Position numbers and translations under genes: made by a program
In this document: positions 1 through 6,652 of the stretch, piece after piece
How the letters are laid out: each line of letters starts with the position of its first letter
How positions within the stretch are numbered: the first letter of the stretch is position 1
The notes under the pieces: model-generated
Seen by the model: only the letters and a program-made list of their open reading frames with translations
Databases searched by the model: none
What the model was told of the DNA's origin: nothing
Assembly (NCBI GenBank): GCA_964384675.1
Contig: CAYLNK010000238.1
Location: 1-10,759, forward strand
DNA: 10,759 nucleotides
DNA from: CAYLNK01 sp964384675
GTDB lineage: Bacteria > Acidobacteriota > Thermoanaerobaculia > UBA5066
Reading direction: 5' to 3'

Positions 1-1
1 G

Positions 2-1282
2 GAGGGCGGCGCCCGCGAGACCGTCCTCGACGACGGGGAGAGCCCGCGCCTCGCCGTCCCGGTGACGGGCCCCACCGGAGAGCTCCGGGGCGTCCTCCTG
101 GTGGACGGGAAGGCCGCGTGGAGCGATCCGCATCGCCACGTGGTCCGGAGCTTCGCCCAGCATCTCGGCGCCGCGCTCGACCTGCGGCGCCTGAGGACGC
201 AGCTCGCCGAGTCGGAGACCCGCCAGGCCCGGAGCCGGGCCGAGATGAGCGCCCGGGGCGTCGAGCCGCTCCTCATCTGCCCCCGCTGCGGCCGGGTCCT
301 CGGCCAGCTCGAGGTGGACGAGCGCGGCGACGGGCTCTGCCCCGCGGACGGGACGCCGCTCGACGCGTCGTATCTCCTGCCGTACCGGATCCACGGCCGC
401 TACCGGCTGGAGAGGCTCCTGGGCGAGGGCGGGATGGGGCTCGTCTTCGCGGCCGGCGACGAGCGTCTCTGGCGCGAGGCGGCGCTCAAGGTGATCCGGG
501 CCGAGTTCCTGAACGACGTCGGGATGCGCCTGCGCCTGGAGCGCGAGGCGCAGACCGTGGCGCGGATCAGCCATCCGGGCGTCGTCTCCCTCTTCGATTC
601 CGGAGAGCTCGAGGACGGCTCGCGCTTCCTCGTCATGGAGCTCCTGACGGGCGCCGACCTCGACCGGATCCTGCGACAGCACGGCCGGGGCCGGCCCGCG
701 CAGGTCGCGTCGCTGGTGCGGCAGGCCGGCGCCGCGCTGGCGGCGGCGCACCGGGCCGGGATCGTCCATCGCGACGTCAAGCCCGCCAACCTCTTCCTGA
801 CCCCGAGGCCCCCGGACGCCTTCACGGTCAAGGTCGTCGACTTCGGCCTGGCCCGGCCGATCCTCGACCTCGCGCTCACCAGGACCGGGGTGATCGTCGG
901 GACGCCGCTCTACATGTCGCCCGAGCAGTCGCTCGGGATGGAGCTCGACGAGCGGTCCGACCTCTACTCGCTCGCCGCCGTCGCGCACGAGGCGCTCCTC
1001 GGCCGGCGCGTCCCGGTCGATCCGCCGACGCTCCTCGAGGAGCGTTTCGCCGCCGGGGTCGCCCCTCCGGTGCGCGGCCTCTCCGAGCTGCCCCCCGGGG
1101 TCGCCGGCCCACTCCAGGCCGGCCTGGCGATGCGGCCCCAGGACCGCCCGTCCGACGTCGCGGCCTGGGCGGACCTCCTCGCCGTGCGGCTCGAGGAGCT
1201 GCCGCCCGACGCCTTCGGCGCCAGGGGCTGGCCGGAGCGCTTGACCACCGCGCGCTCGACGGCGCTCCGGAGCCCCCGATAG
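2..1282 (+). CDS. GAF-domain Ser/Thr protein kinase (5' end outside window)
   Basis: Cytoplasmic Hanks-type kinase, 426 residues visible, numbered from base 2. The reading frame is open to the window edge, so the GTG at 62 is internal. Residues 1-75 read as the end of a GAF sensor domain (RGVLLVDGK, then SFAQHLGAALDLRRLR). An arginine/glutamate-rich helix follows, then a zinc-knuckle-like segment with Cys93, Cys96 (CPRCG) and Cys113 (CPADG); the usual fourth Cys is absent. The kinase domain spans about 130-400: glycine loop GEGGMGLVF (141-149), ATP lysine in ALKVI (K163), HRDVKPANLF with catalytic D258, DFGLA with D280, and GTPLYMSPEQ near 300. All catalytic residues are present and the HRD arginine makes it an RD-type kinase. 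No membrane helix is visible and the tail after the kinase domain is short. It probably phosphorylates Ser/Thr in response to a ligand or signal sensed by the GAF domain; substrate unknown. A solute-binding protein gene follows after 10 bases. Confidence 0.93.
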   Translation, partial: EGGARETVLDDGESPRLAVPVTGPTGELRGVLLVDGKAAWSDPHRHVVRSFAQHLGAALDLRRLRTQLAESETRQARSRAEMSARGVEPLLICPRCGRVLGQLEVDERGDGLCPADGTPLDASYLLPYRIHGRYRLERLLGEGGMGLVFAAGDERLWREAALKVIRAEFLNDVGMRLRLEREAQTVARISHPGVVSLFDSGELEDGSRFLVMELLTGADLDRILRQHGRGRPAQVASLVRQAGAALAAAHRAGIVHRDVKPANLFLTPRPPDAFTVKVVDFGLARPILDLALTRTGVIVGTPLYMSPEQSLGMELDERSDLYSLAAVAHEALLGRRVPVDPPTLLEERFAAGVAPPVRGLSELPPGVAGPLQAGLAMRPQDRPSDVAAWADLLAVRLEELPPDAFGARGWPERLTTARSTALRSPR

Positions 1283-1292
1283 GCTCCCGGCC

Positions 1293-2831
1293 GTGACGCG
1301 GCGGCCGCGGCCCCTCACGCTCGGTGTCCTGGTGCTGGGCCTCTGTGCCTGCGGCCCGCGCACGCCCGCGGCCGACCCGGGGGACAGCCTCACCCTCTCG
1401 GTCCCGTACGAGGTCGACACGCTCGACCCTCACGCCAAGGACCGGCTCTCGAACTACGCGATGGCCGTCCACTTCTTCGAGCCTCTCGTCGCGACCGACC
1501 CCGACATGGAGGTCGTCCCCGACCTCGCCGAGCGTTGGAGCAACCCCGACCTCTACACCTGGGTGTTCCACCTTCGTTCCGGCGTCACGTTCCACGACGG
1601 CCGCCCGCTCACGTCGGACGACGTCGTCTACTCGTTCCAGCGCGTGAGGACCGACCGCTCCCTCGACGTCGGCCTCTACGTCGTCCAGATCGAGAGCGTG
1701 AGAGCGCTCGACCCGCTGACGGTCGAGATGAAGACCCGGCAGCCGGTCGCCGTCCTCCTCAACCGCATCTCGTCCGTCGCGATCGTGCCGGCGGGAAGCG
1801 GCCCGGGGCTCTCCCGCCACCCGGTCGGGACCGGACCGTACCGCTTCGTCGGCGCCACGAAGGACCGGATCGAGATGGAGAGGTTCGACGGCCACTGGCG
1901 GCGCCGGCCGCTGGCCCGGCACGTCACGTTCCTCCTCGGGCGCTCCCCGGAGCAGGCGGTCGCCGACCTCGGCGCGGGGCTGAGCCAGTTCGCGCAGTGC
2001 AGCCTGAAGCGACACGAGGCGGAGCTGAAGGCCCGGCCGGGGCTCACCCTCACGCGCCGGACCGGGCTCTTCCTGAAATACCTCGGCTTCGACCTCGCGC
2101 GGAAGGAGACCCCGTTCGTGGCGGGACGGCCCAACCCGTTCCTGGACCCCCGGGTGCGGAAGGCGGTCTCCCTCGCGATAGACCGCAAGGTCCTCGTCTC
2201 GGGCCTCTCGACGTTCGCGATCCCGGCCTCGCAGGTCGTGCCTCCCTTCATCTTCGGCTTCAACCCCCACCTCGCCTCGCTCGAGGAGAGCCCGGCGAAG
2301 GCGCGCGCGCTGCTCGCCGAGGCCGGCCTCGCCGGCGGCCTCGACGTGACGCTCCACGTGCGGAAGATCCTCTCGGAGACGGGCGCGGCCGTGGCCGCCG
2401 CGCTCGGTTCGGTGGGGATCCGCGTCCACGTGGAGGAGCTCGCCGATCCCGAGTTCTTCCGCGCCGCCGAGGAGAAGCGCCTCTCGTTCTTCCTCTCCCG
2501 GTACGGGTGCTCCACCGGGGACGCGAGCGACGTCCTCGACGCGGGCCTCCACACCATCGACGCGGCCCGGCGCCTCGGCACGAGCAACTACGGGGGCTTC
2601 TCCGACCCGGAGCTCGACGCCCGGATCGCCGAGAGCGCGGAGGTGCTCGAGCCGACGACCCGGAAGGAGCGCCTCGAGGCGATCCTCGCCCGCGTCCAGC
2701 GCGACCTGCCCTGGGTGCCCCTCTACTTCGACGAGGACGCCTACGCCCTCCGGAGCGGCCTGCGCTTCAGGCCGCGCGCCGACAGCTACGTGCTGGCCTG
2801 GGAGATCGAGGGACGCCCGGCGGCGCGCTGA
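1293..2831 (+). CDS. Family 5 ABC transporter solute-binding lipoprotein (oligopeptide/dipeptide type)
   Basis: Predicted periplasmic lipoprotein of 512 residues that binds peptides or similar solutes (SBP_bac_5, OppA/DppA-like). Residues 1-19 form a lipoprotein signal peptide: RR near the N-terminus, a hydrophobic run, then lipobox LCAC with lipidated Cys20. Family hallmarks are VDTLDPH (41-47), HFFEPLVATDPD, PDLAERW followed by WVFHLRSGVTFHDG and LTSDDVVYSFQR (about 76-117), HPVGTGPYRF (176-185), then a long C-terminal lobe with the expected RKAVSLAIDR segment. Length is normal for the family (about 500-550). The GTG start fits the signal peptide, but the Shine-Dalgarno is poor (CCCGGCC just upstream), so translation may be coupled to the kinase gene that ends 10 bases before. 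No permease or ATPase gene follows: the next gene is convergent. It is either an orphan binding protein serving a distant transporter or a sensory binding protein tied to the kinase; the latter is speculation. Confidence 0.92.
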   Translation: MTRRPRPLTLGVLVLGLCACGPRTPAADPGDSLTLSVPYEVDTLDPHAKDRLSNYAMAVHFFEPLVATDPDMEVVPDLAERWSNPDLYTWVFHLRSGVTFHDGRPLTSDDVVYSFQRVRTDRSLDVGLYVVQIESVRALDPLTVEMKTRQPVAVLLNRISSVAIVPAGSGPGLSRHPVGTGPYRFVGATKDRIEMERFDGHWRRRPLARHVTFLLGRSPEQAVADLGAGLSQFAQCSLKRHEAELKARPGLTLTRRTGLFLKYLGFDLARKETPFVAGRPNPFLDPRVRKAVSLAIDRKVLVSGLSTFAIPASQVVPPFIFGFNPHLASLEESPAKARALLAEAGLAGGLDVTLHVRKILSETGAAVAAALGSVGIRVHVEELADPEFFRAAEEKRLSFFLSRYGCSTGDASDVLDAGLHTIDAARRLGTSNYGGFSDPELDARIAESAEVLEPTTRKERLEAILARVQRDLPWVPLYFDEDAYALRSGLRFRPRADSYVLAWEIEGRPAAR

Positions 2832-2851
2832 CGGCGCCCGCTCCGGCGCCG
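2832..2851. terminator. Hairpin between convergent genes, possible bidirectional terminator
   Basis: A perfect 7-bp inverted repeat (CGGCGCC / GGCGCCG) with a 6-base loop (CGCTCC) begins one base after the stop codon of the solute-binding protein gene and ends 17 bases before the stop of the opposite-strand E1 gene. There is no T-tract on either side, so intrinsic termination is uncertain; it may instead protect the 3' ends. Position between two converging genes is the main argument. Confidence 0.45.
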
Positions 2852-2868
2852 CGCCCCGCCGGTCGCGC

Positions 2869-4971
2869 TCAGTACGAGAGGACCTTCCGCGCCGCCGCGA
2901 GCACCCGCTCGGTGCTCGGCAGGATCGCCCTCTCGAGGATCCGGTTGAAGCCGACGGGCGTGAACGGCGAGCCGACCCGCTCCACGGGCGCGTCGAGCCA
3001 CTCGAAGAGCTCGGCGGCGGCGCGCGCCGCGATCTCGCCCCCGAAGCCGCCGTGCACCTTGTCCTCGTGCACCACGAGGAGGCGCGACGTCTTCCTCACC
3101 GACGCGGCGATGGCGTCGAAGTCGAGCGGGACGAGCGAGCGAAGGTCGAGGACCTCCACCTCGCGGCCCTCCTTCGCCAGCGTGGCCGCGGCCTCCAGCG
3201 CGAAGTGGACCGGCGTGCCGTACGCGACGATCGTCAGGTCGCGTCCCGGCCGGCGGACGCGCGCCTTGCCGAACGGCACCGCGAACTCCGCCGGGACGTG
3301 GGTCTTGGCGAGCGGCGAGTTGTAGAGGAACTTCGGCTCCAGGTAGACGGTGAGGCCCCGCGAGCGGATCGCGGTGCGCAGGAGACCCGCCGCGTCGTCG
3401 GCGAAGGCCGGCACCACCACGCGGATCCCGGGCAGCGTCGTGAGCCACCCCTCGATGTTCTGCGAGTGGTAGAGCCCTCCGCCGATGTAGCCCCCGGAGG
3501 CGATCCGCACCGTGACGTTCGGGACGTACGCGCCGTTGGTCCGCCACATCTCGTGGGACATCTCGACCATCTGCTCGGCGGCCGGCCAGAAGTAGTCCGC
3601 GAACTCGGCGCCCTCCACGACGACGCGGATCTTCGGCGAGAGGCGGGAGAAGCCGTCGGCGGTCCCGAGGATGAAGTCCTCGGCGATCGGGCCGTTGAAG
3701 ACCCGCTTCGCCCCGAACTCCTGCTGCATCCCCTTCGTGACGTTGAAGATCCCGCCCTTCTCCTTGTAGGCGACGTCCTGACCCCAGATGTACGTGTCCG
3801 GGTTCTCGCGGAACATCTCCTTGAGCGTGGTGTTCAGGGCCTGGATCAGCGTCATCTCGTGCGTCGGACGCCCGTCGACCTCGGCCGGCGTCGGCGCGAC
3901 CGACGCGAGGCCGTCGTGCCCCGGGTCCCACGGCTCGGGCACGACGTTCTCGTGAATCGAGGCCGGGTCCGGGTCCGCCGCGGCGCGGGCGCGGTCGGCC
4001 GCTTCCTCGTAGGCGCGGCCGTTCGCCGCCTCGATCTCGGCGATCTCGGCCTCGGAGAACGCGCCCCCCTCCACCAGGAGGCGCCGCAGGCGGGCCAGCG
4101 GGTCCGCCGCGGCCGCGGCGGCCAGCTCTTCCGCGGAGCGATACAGCTCGTGCCGGTCCGAGTTGCTGTGCGAGTGCATCCGCACGCACTCGGCGTGGAC
4201 CATCGCGCAGCCGGCGCCGGAGCGCACGTAGGCGACGGCCTCCCGCATCGCGCGGAGCGAGTCGAAGAGGTCCTTGCCGTCGCAGTGCACCACCGCGAGA
4301 TTGAGGAAGCCGGTGAAGTTGTCCGAGGCGAAGAGGTTCGCGGTCTGGTCCGACTTCGGCACCGAGATGCCGTAGCCGTTGTCCTGCACCACGAAGACGA
4401 CCGGCAGCTTCTCGCGCGACGCCCCGTTCACCGCCTCGTAGAAGTACCCCTCCGACGTCGACGACTCCCCGACCGAGCAGTAGACGAGCGCGTCGCCTCC
4501 GTACGTCTTCACGGCGCGGCCGAGGCCGGCCGCGTGGAGCGCGTGGTTCGACACGCACGAGGAGACGTTCTGGATGCCGATCGCGGGCTTGGCGAAGTGG
4601 TTCGACATGTGGCGCCCGCCCGACGCCACGTCCGTGGCCTTCGACATCCCGTTCAGAAGGATCTCCTCCGCGGTGAGACCAGCCGCCAGACAGGTGGTCA
4701 GGTCCCGGTAGTACGGGAAGAGGTAGTCCTGCCCGGTGCGGAACGTCGTCCCGAGGGCCACCTGGATCCCGTCGTGCCCCGCGCACGGCGCGTGGTACGA
4801 CCACCCCAGCCCCTGCTTGAGGTAGTTCGGCGCCTTGTCGTCCAGGACCCGTCCCAGGTGCATTAACGCGTACCAGCGGCGAAGCTCGTCGCGTGTCGGC
4901 GCGAGGGCCGCCACGACGGCGAAGGGATCGGCGGCGGGGGACGGCGGAGCGAGGACACCCTGTTCGGCCAA
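2869..4971 (-). CDS. Fused E1 alpha/beta 2-oxoacid dehydrogenase (branched-chain type)
   Basis: Thiamine-diphosphate E1 component with alpha and beta subunits in one 700-residue chain. It should decarboxylate a 2-oxoacid, most likely a branched-chain one (2-oxoisovalerate type), and pass the acyl group to a lipoyl E2. The alpha part is about 1-345: YYRDLTTCLAAGLTAEEIL, GGRHMSNHF (118-125), the cofactor motif with G168-E169-S170 through N198 (EKLPVVFVVQDNGYGIS), and the loop RMHSHSNSDRHELYRS (264-279). An acidic/alanine linker leads to the beta part (about 371-700): GGIFNVTKGM, FNGPIAED, EFADYFWPAAEQMVE, GGGLYHSQNIE with His502, then a transketolase C-terminal domain ending EVLDLRSLVPLDFDA, VHEDKVHGGFGGE and LPS. 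The cofactor motif reads G-E-S instead of G-D-G. Start TTG at 4971 was chosen because GGAGG lies 6 bases upstream and homology begins soon after; the open frame further upstream lacks any recognisable domain. No E2 or E3 gene is in the window. Pyruvate or acetoin as substrate cannot be excluded. Confidence 0.92.
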   Translation of the reverse strand: MAEQGVLAPPSPAADPFAVVAALAPTRDELRRWYALMHLGRVLDDKAPNYLKQGLGWSYHAPCAGHDGIQVALGTTFRTGQDYLFPYYRDLTTCLAAGLTAEEILLNGMSKATDVASGGRHMSNHFAKPAIGIQNVSSCVSNHALHAAGLGRAVKTYGGDALVYCSVGESSTSEGYFYEAVNGASREKLPVVFVVQDNGYGISVPKSDQTANLFASDNFTGFLNLAVVHCDGKDLFDSLRAMREAVAYVRSGAGCAMVHAECVRMHSHSNSDRHELYRSAEELAAAAAADPLARLRRLLVEGGAFSEAEIAEIEAANGRAYEEAADRARAAADPDPASIHENVVPEPWDPGHDGLASVAPTPAEVDGRPTHEMTLIQALNTTLKEMFRENPDTYIWGQDVAYKEKGGIFNVTKGMQQEFGAKRVFNGPIAEDFILGTADGFSRLSPKIRVVVEGAEFADYFWPAAEQMVEMSHEMWRTNGAYVPNVTVRIASGGYIGGGLYHSQNIEGWLTTLPGIRVVVPAFADDAAGLLRTAIRSRGLTVYLEPKFLYNSPLAKTHVPAEFAVPFGKARVRRPGRDLTIVAYGTPVHFALEAAATLAKEGREVEVLDLRSLVPLDFDAIAASVRKTSRLLVVHEDKVHGGFGGEIAARAAAELFEWLDAPVERVGSPFTPVGFNRILERAILPSTERVLAAARKVLSY

Positions 4972-4977
4972 GCGGAA

Positions 4978-4982
4978 CCTCC
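4978..4982 (-). promoter_or_regulatory. Shine-Dalgarno that fixes the TTG start of the E1 gene
   Basis: On the minus strand the sequence reads GGAGG, then TTCCGC (6 bases), then TTG. Perfect anti-SD complementarity and ideal spacing make TTG at 4971 the likely initiation codon, although it is the rarest of the three common starts. Confidence 0.75.
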
Positions 4983-5042
4983 GGGGCGAGTCTAGCGTCC
5001 CCGACGGGACCCGAGTAGGGGCCTGGAGGACGCCGCGGTCCA

Positions 5043-5060
5043 GGGGGTGTAGAATCCCCC
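5043..5060 (+). promoter_or_regulatory. Candidate -10 element of the S1-protein promoter inside a short palindrome
   Basis: In the 148-base divergent spacer a TAGAAT hexamer (5050-5055) sits between GGGGG (5043-5047) and CCCCC (5056-5060). TAGAAT matches 5 of 6 bases of the sigma70 -10 consensus and is rare in such GC-rich DNA. No good -35 is found at 16-18 bases upstream, so an activator or another sigma factor would be needed. The inverted repeat flanking the hexamer could be an operator. The transcript would start near 5062 and leave a leader of about 58 bases. Confidence 0.35.
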
Positions 5061-5071
5061 GCCCCGCCCAT

Positions 5072-5103
5072 CCGCGGAGCGTTTCCGTGGATCCACTCCG
5101 CGG
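5072..5103 (+). promoter_or_regulatory. Leader hairpin directly upstream of the S1-protein ribosome binding site
   Basis: Perfect 8-bp inverted repeat, CCGCGGAG (5072-5079) and CTCCGCGG (5096-5103), with a 16-base loop. A second, competing palindrome GTGGATCCAC occupies 5087-5096. The right arm ends only 3 bases before the AGGAG Shine-Dalgarno (5107-5111) of the S1-protein gene. E. coli rpsA is known to be autoregulated at translation through leader structure; by analogy this hairpin could be a binding site for its own product, but that is inference. Confidence 0.45.
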
Positions 5104-5119
5104 GACAGGAGCTCGACCC

Positions 5120-6610
5120 GTGCCGCAGACCACACCCGTTGCCCCCGTTGCCGAGTCGGCCGAGTCGGCCGATCGCCGCACGTTCGAGGACGCCCTGGCG
5201 TCCGGTTTCTCGGCCAACAAGCGCCCCGCGGAGGGAGACCTCGTCAGCGGGGTCGTCGCCGCGATCACGCCCGACGTCGTCCTGGTGTCGCTCGGAGGCA
5301 AGTCCGACGCGCTGATGGACCTGGCCGAGCTCGAGGGCGAGAAAGTCGGAGACCGGATCGAGGCCGTCGTCATCAAGGCCTCTCCGGACATCCGGCTCTC
5401 CCGCCGGATGGCCGCCGCCAAGCGCACCCGCGCCGAGCTGCGGGTCGCCGCCACGGCCCGGATCCCCGTGGAGGGGAAGGTGGTCTCCCGGAACAAGGGG
5501 GGCTTCGAGGTGATGCTGGGCGGCGCCGGCGGCCTGCGCGCCTTCTGCCCCGTCTCGCAGATCGACGTCGGCCGGCACGACGAGGCCGCCCTGACGGCCT
5601 ACATCGGACAGTCTTTCGACTTCCGGATCGTGGAGTACTCCGACGACGGCAAGCGCGTCGTGGTCTCCCGGGCCGCCCTCCTGCGCGAAGCTCACGACGC
5701 CGAGTCCGAGAAGGCCCGCGCCAACGTCGTGGTCGGCGCGGTCCTGACCGGCAAGGTGCGCTCCCTCACCGACTTCGGCGCCTTCGTCGACCTCGGCGGC
5801 GTGGACGGGCTCGTCCACGTGACCGAGATCTCGCGCCGCCGCGTCGGGAACCCCAAGGAGGCCCTCACGGTCGGCCAGGAGGTGACGGTCCGCGTCACCA
5901 AGGTCGAGCAGGACGGCAAGCGGATCAGCCTCTCCATGAAGGAGTTCGAGAAGGACCCGTGGGAGGGCCTCACCGAGCGGCTCGCCGCCGGCGCGTCGTT
6001 CTCGGGCAAGGTGGCCCGCCACGCCGACTTCGGCCTCTTCGTCGAGATCGAGCCGGGCGTCGACGGCCTCGTCCACGTCTCGCAGCTCCCCCCCGGCCTC
6101 ACCCTCAAGGACCCGTCGGTCGCCGTCGGCCAGGTCGTGAACGGCTGGATCCGCGAGGTGGACGGCGGCGCGCGCCGGCTCTCGCTGACGCTCCGCGAGG
6201 TCTCCACCAAGGACCCGTGGGACGGCATCGAGGCGCGGCTCCCGGAAGGCTCCACGGTGACCGGCGAGGTCGAGAACGTCGCCACGTTCGGCGTCTTCGT
6301 GCGTCTCGAGGCCGGCCTCACCGGCCTCATCCCGAATTCCGAGACCGGTCAGCCCCGCGGCGCGATGCTCTCGAGGACCTTCATGCCGGGCCAGAAGGTC
6401 GAGGCCCGCATCATCGGGCTCGACACGCAGCGGCGGCGCATCTCCCTGTCGATGACCGCGCCGAAGGACGAGGCTGACCGCAGCGACGTGAAGCGCTACA
6501 AGGAAGAGGCGGCCAAGCGCGAGAAGCCCGAGCCGGGGAAGGTGTCGGGCCTGGGCTCGGCTCTCCTCGACGCCCTCAACTCCGGAAAGCCCGCGAAGAC
6601 CACACGCTGA
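5120..6610 (+). CDS. Five-domain S1 RNA-binding protein, ribosomal protein S1-like
   Basis: A 496-residue cytoplasmic protein made of five tandem S1 (OB-fold) repeats: about 37-98, 115-188, 204-273, 289-360 and 376-446. Repeat 3 is the most canonical (LTGKVRSLTDFGAFVDLGG, DGLVHVTEIS, GKRISLSMK); repeat 4 is close (FGLFVEIEPGVDGLVHVSQL); repeats 1, 2 and 5 are more diverged, with repeat 5 reading LIPNSE in place of LVHVSE. Repeats 3 and 4 each end in a KDPWxG motif, at 279-283 and 365-369. A charged tail rich in Lys/Glu leads to GLGSALLDALNSGK. Start GTG at 5120 follows AGGAG by 8 bases; the open frame further upstream is noncoding leader. Typical full-size bacterial S1 has about 550-600 residues and six repeats, so this is either a short S1 or a paralogue acting on mRNA. 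It should bind single-stranded RNA in translation or RNA turnover. It stands alone, divergent from the E1 gene. Confidence 0.9.
   Translation: MPQTTPVAPVAESAESADRRTFEDALASGFSANKRPAEGDLVSGVVAAITPDVVLVSLGGKSDALMDLAELEGEKVGDRIEAVVIKASPDIRLSRRMAAAKRTRAELRVAATARIPVEGKVVSRNKGGFEVMLGGAGGLRAFCPVSQIDVGRHDEAALTAYIGQSFDFRIVEYSDDGKRVVVSRAALLREAHDAESEKARANVVVGAVLTGKVRSLTDFGAFVDLGGVDGLVHVTEISRRRVGNPKEALTVGQEVTVRVTKVEQDGKRISLSMKEFEKDPWEGLTERLAAGASFSGKVARHADFGLFVEIEPGVDGLVHVSQLPPGLTLKDPSVAVGQVVNGWIREVDGGARRLSLTLREVSTKDPWDGIEARLPEGSTVTGEVENVATFGVFVRLEAGLTGLIPNSETGQPRGAMLSRTFMPGQKVEARIIGLDTQRRRISLSMTAPKDEADRSDVKRYKEEAAKREKPEPGKVSGLGSALLDALNSGKPAKTTR
5150..5167 (+). repeat. Two tandem 9-base units in the S1-protein N-terminus
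   Basis: GCCGAGTCG occurs twice head to tail and a partial third copy (GCCGAtcg) follows, encoding AESAESAD in the disordered N-terminal region. Units of 9 bases keep the reading frame, so copy-number change would only lengthen or shorten the tail. Confidence 0.6.
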
Positions 6611-6617
6611 GAATGAC

Positions 6618-6635
6618 GGGGCGCTCCGGCGCCCC
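6618..6635 (+). terminator. UCCG-tetraloop hairpin after the S1-protein gene
   Basis: Perfect 7-bp stem GGGGCGC / GCGCCCC closed by TCCG, that is c(UCCG)g in RNA, a member of the very stable UNCG tetraloop class. It starts 8 bases after the stop codon of the S1-protein gene. The bases that follow are pyrimidine-rich (GCCTCTCC) but there is no run of U, so it is an imperfect intrinsic terminator or an RNA 3'-end stabiliser. It lies only 17 bases before the GTG of the next gene. Confidence 0.5.
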
Positions 6636-6652
6636 GCCTCTCCATCTTCACC

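Noticed and set aside
876..2552. Long minus-strand open frame opposite the solute-binding protein gene
   Set aside because: Arg/Glu/Gly/Val-rich sequence with no motif; the plus-strand frame gives an unmistakable family 5 binding protein.
4971..4994. TAGACT on the minus strand as a -10 for the E1 gene
   Set aside because: It would leave only a leader of about 10 bases, cutting close to the Shine-Dalgarno, and no -35 is found at the right distance.
4835..5119. N-terminal extension of the S1 protein
   Set aside because: Sequence overlaps the E1 start and the leader hairpin and has no similarity to S1 repeats; AGGAG before GTG 5120 defines the start.
4972..5496. N-terminal extension of the E1 protein upstream of the TTG
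   Set aside because: The open frame continues 175 codons across the divergent spacer and into the S1-protein gene, but it has no domain there and GGAGG-TTG marks a clear start at 4971.
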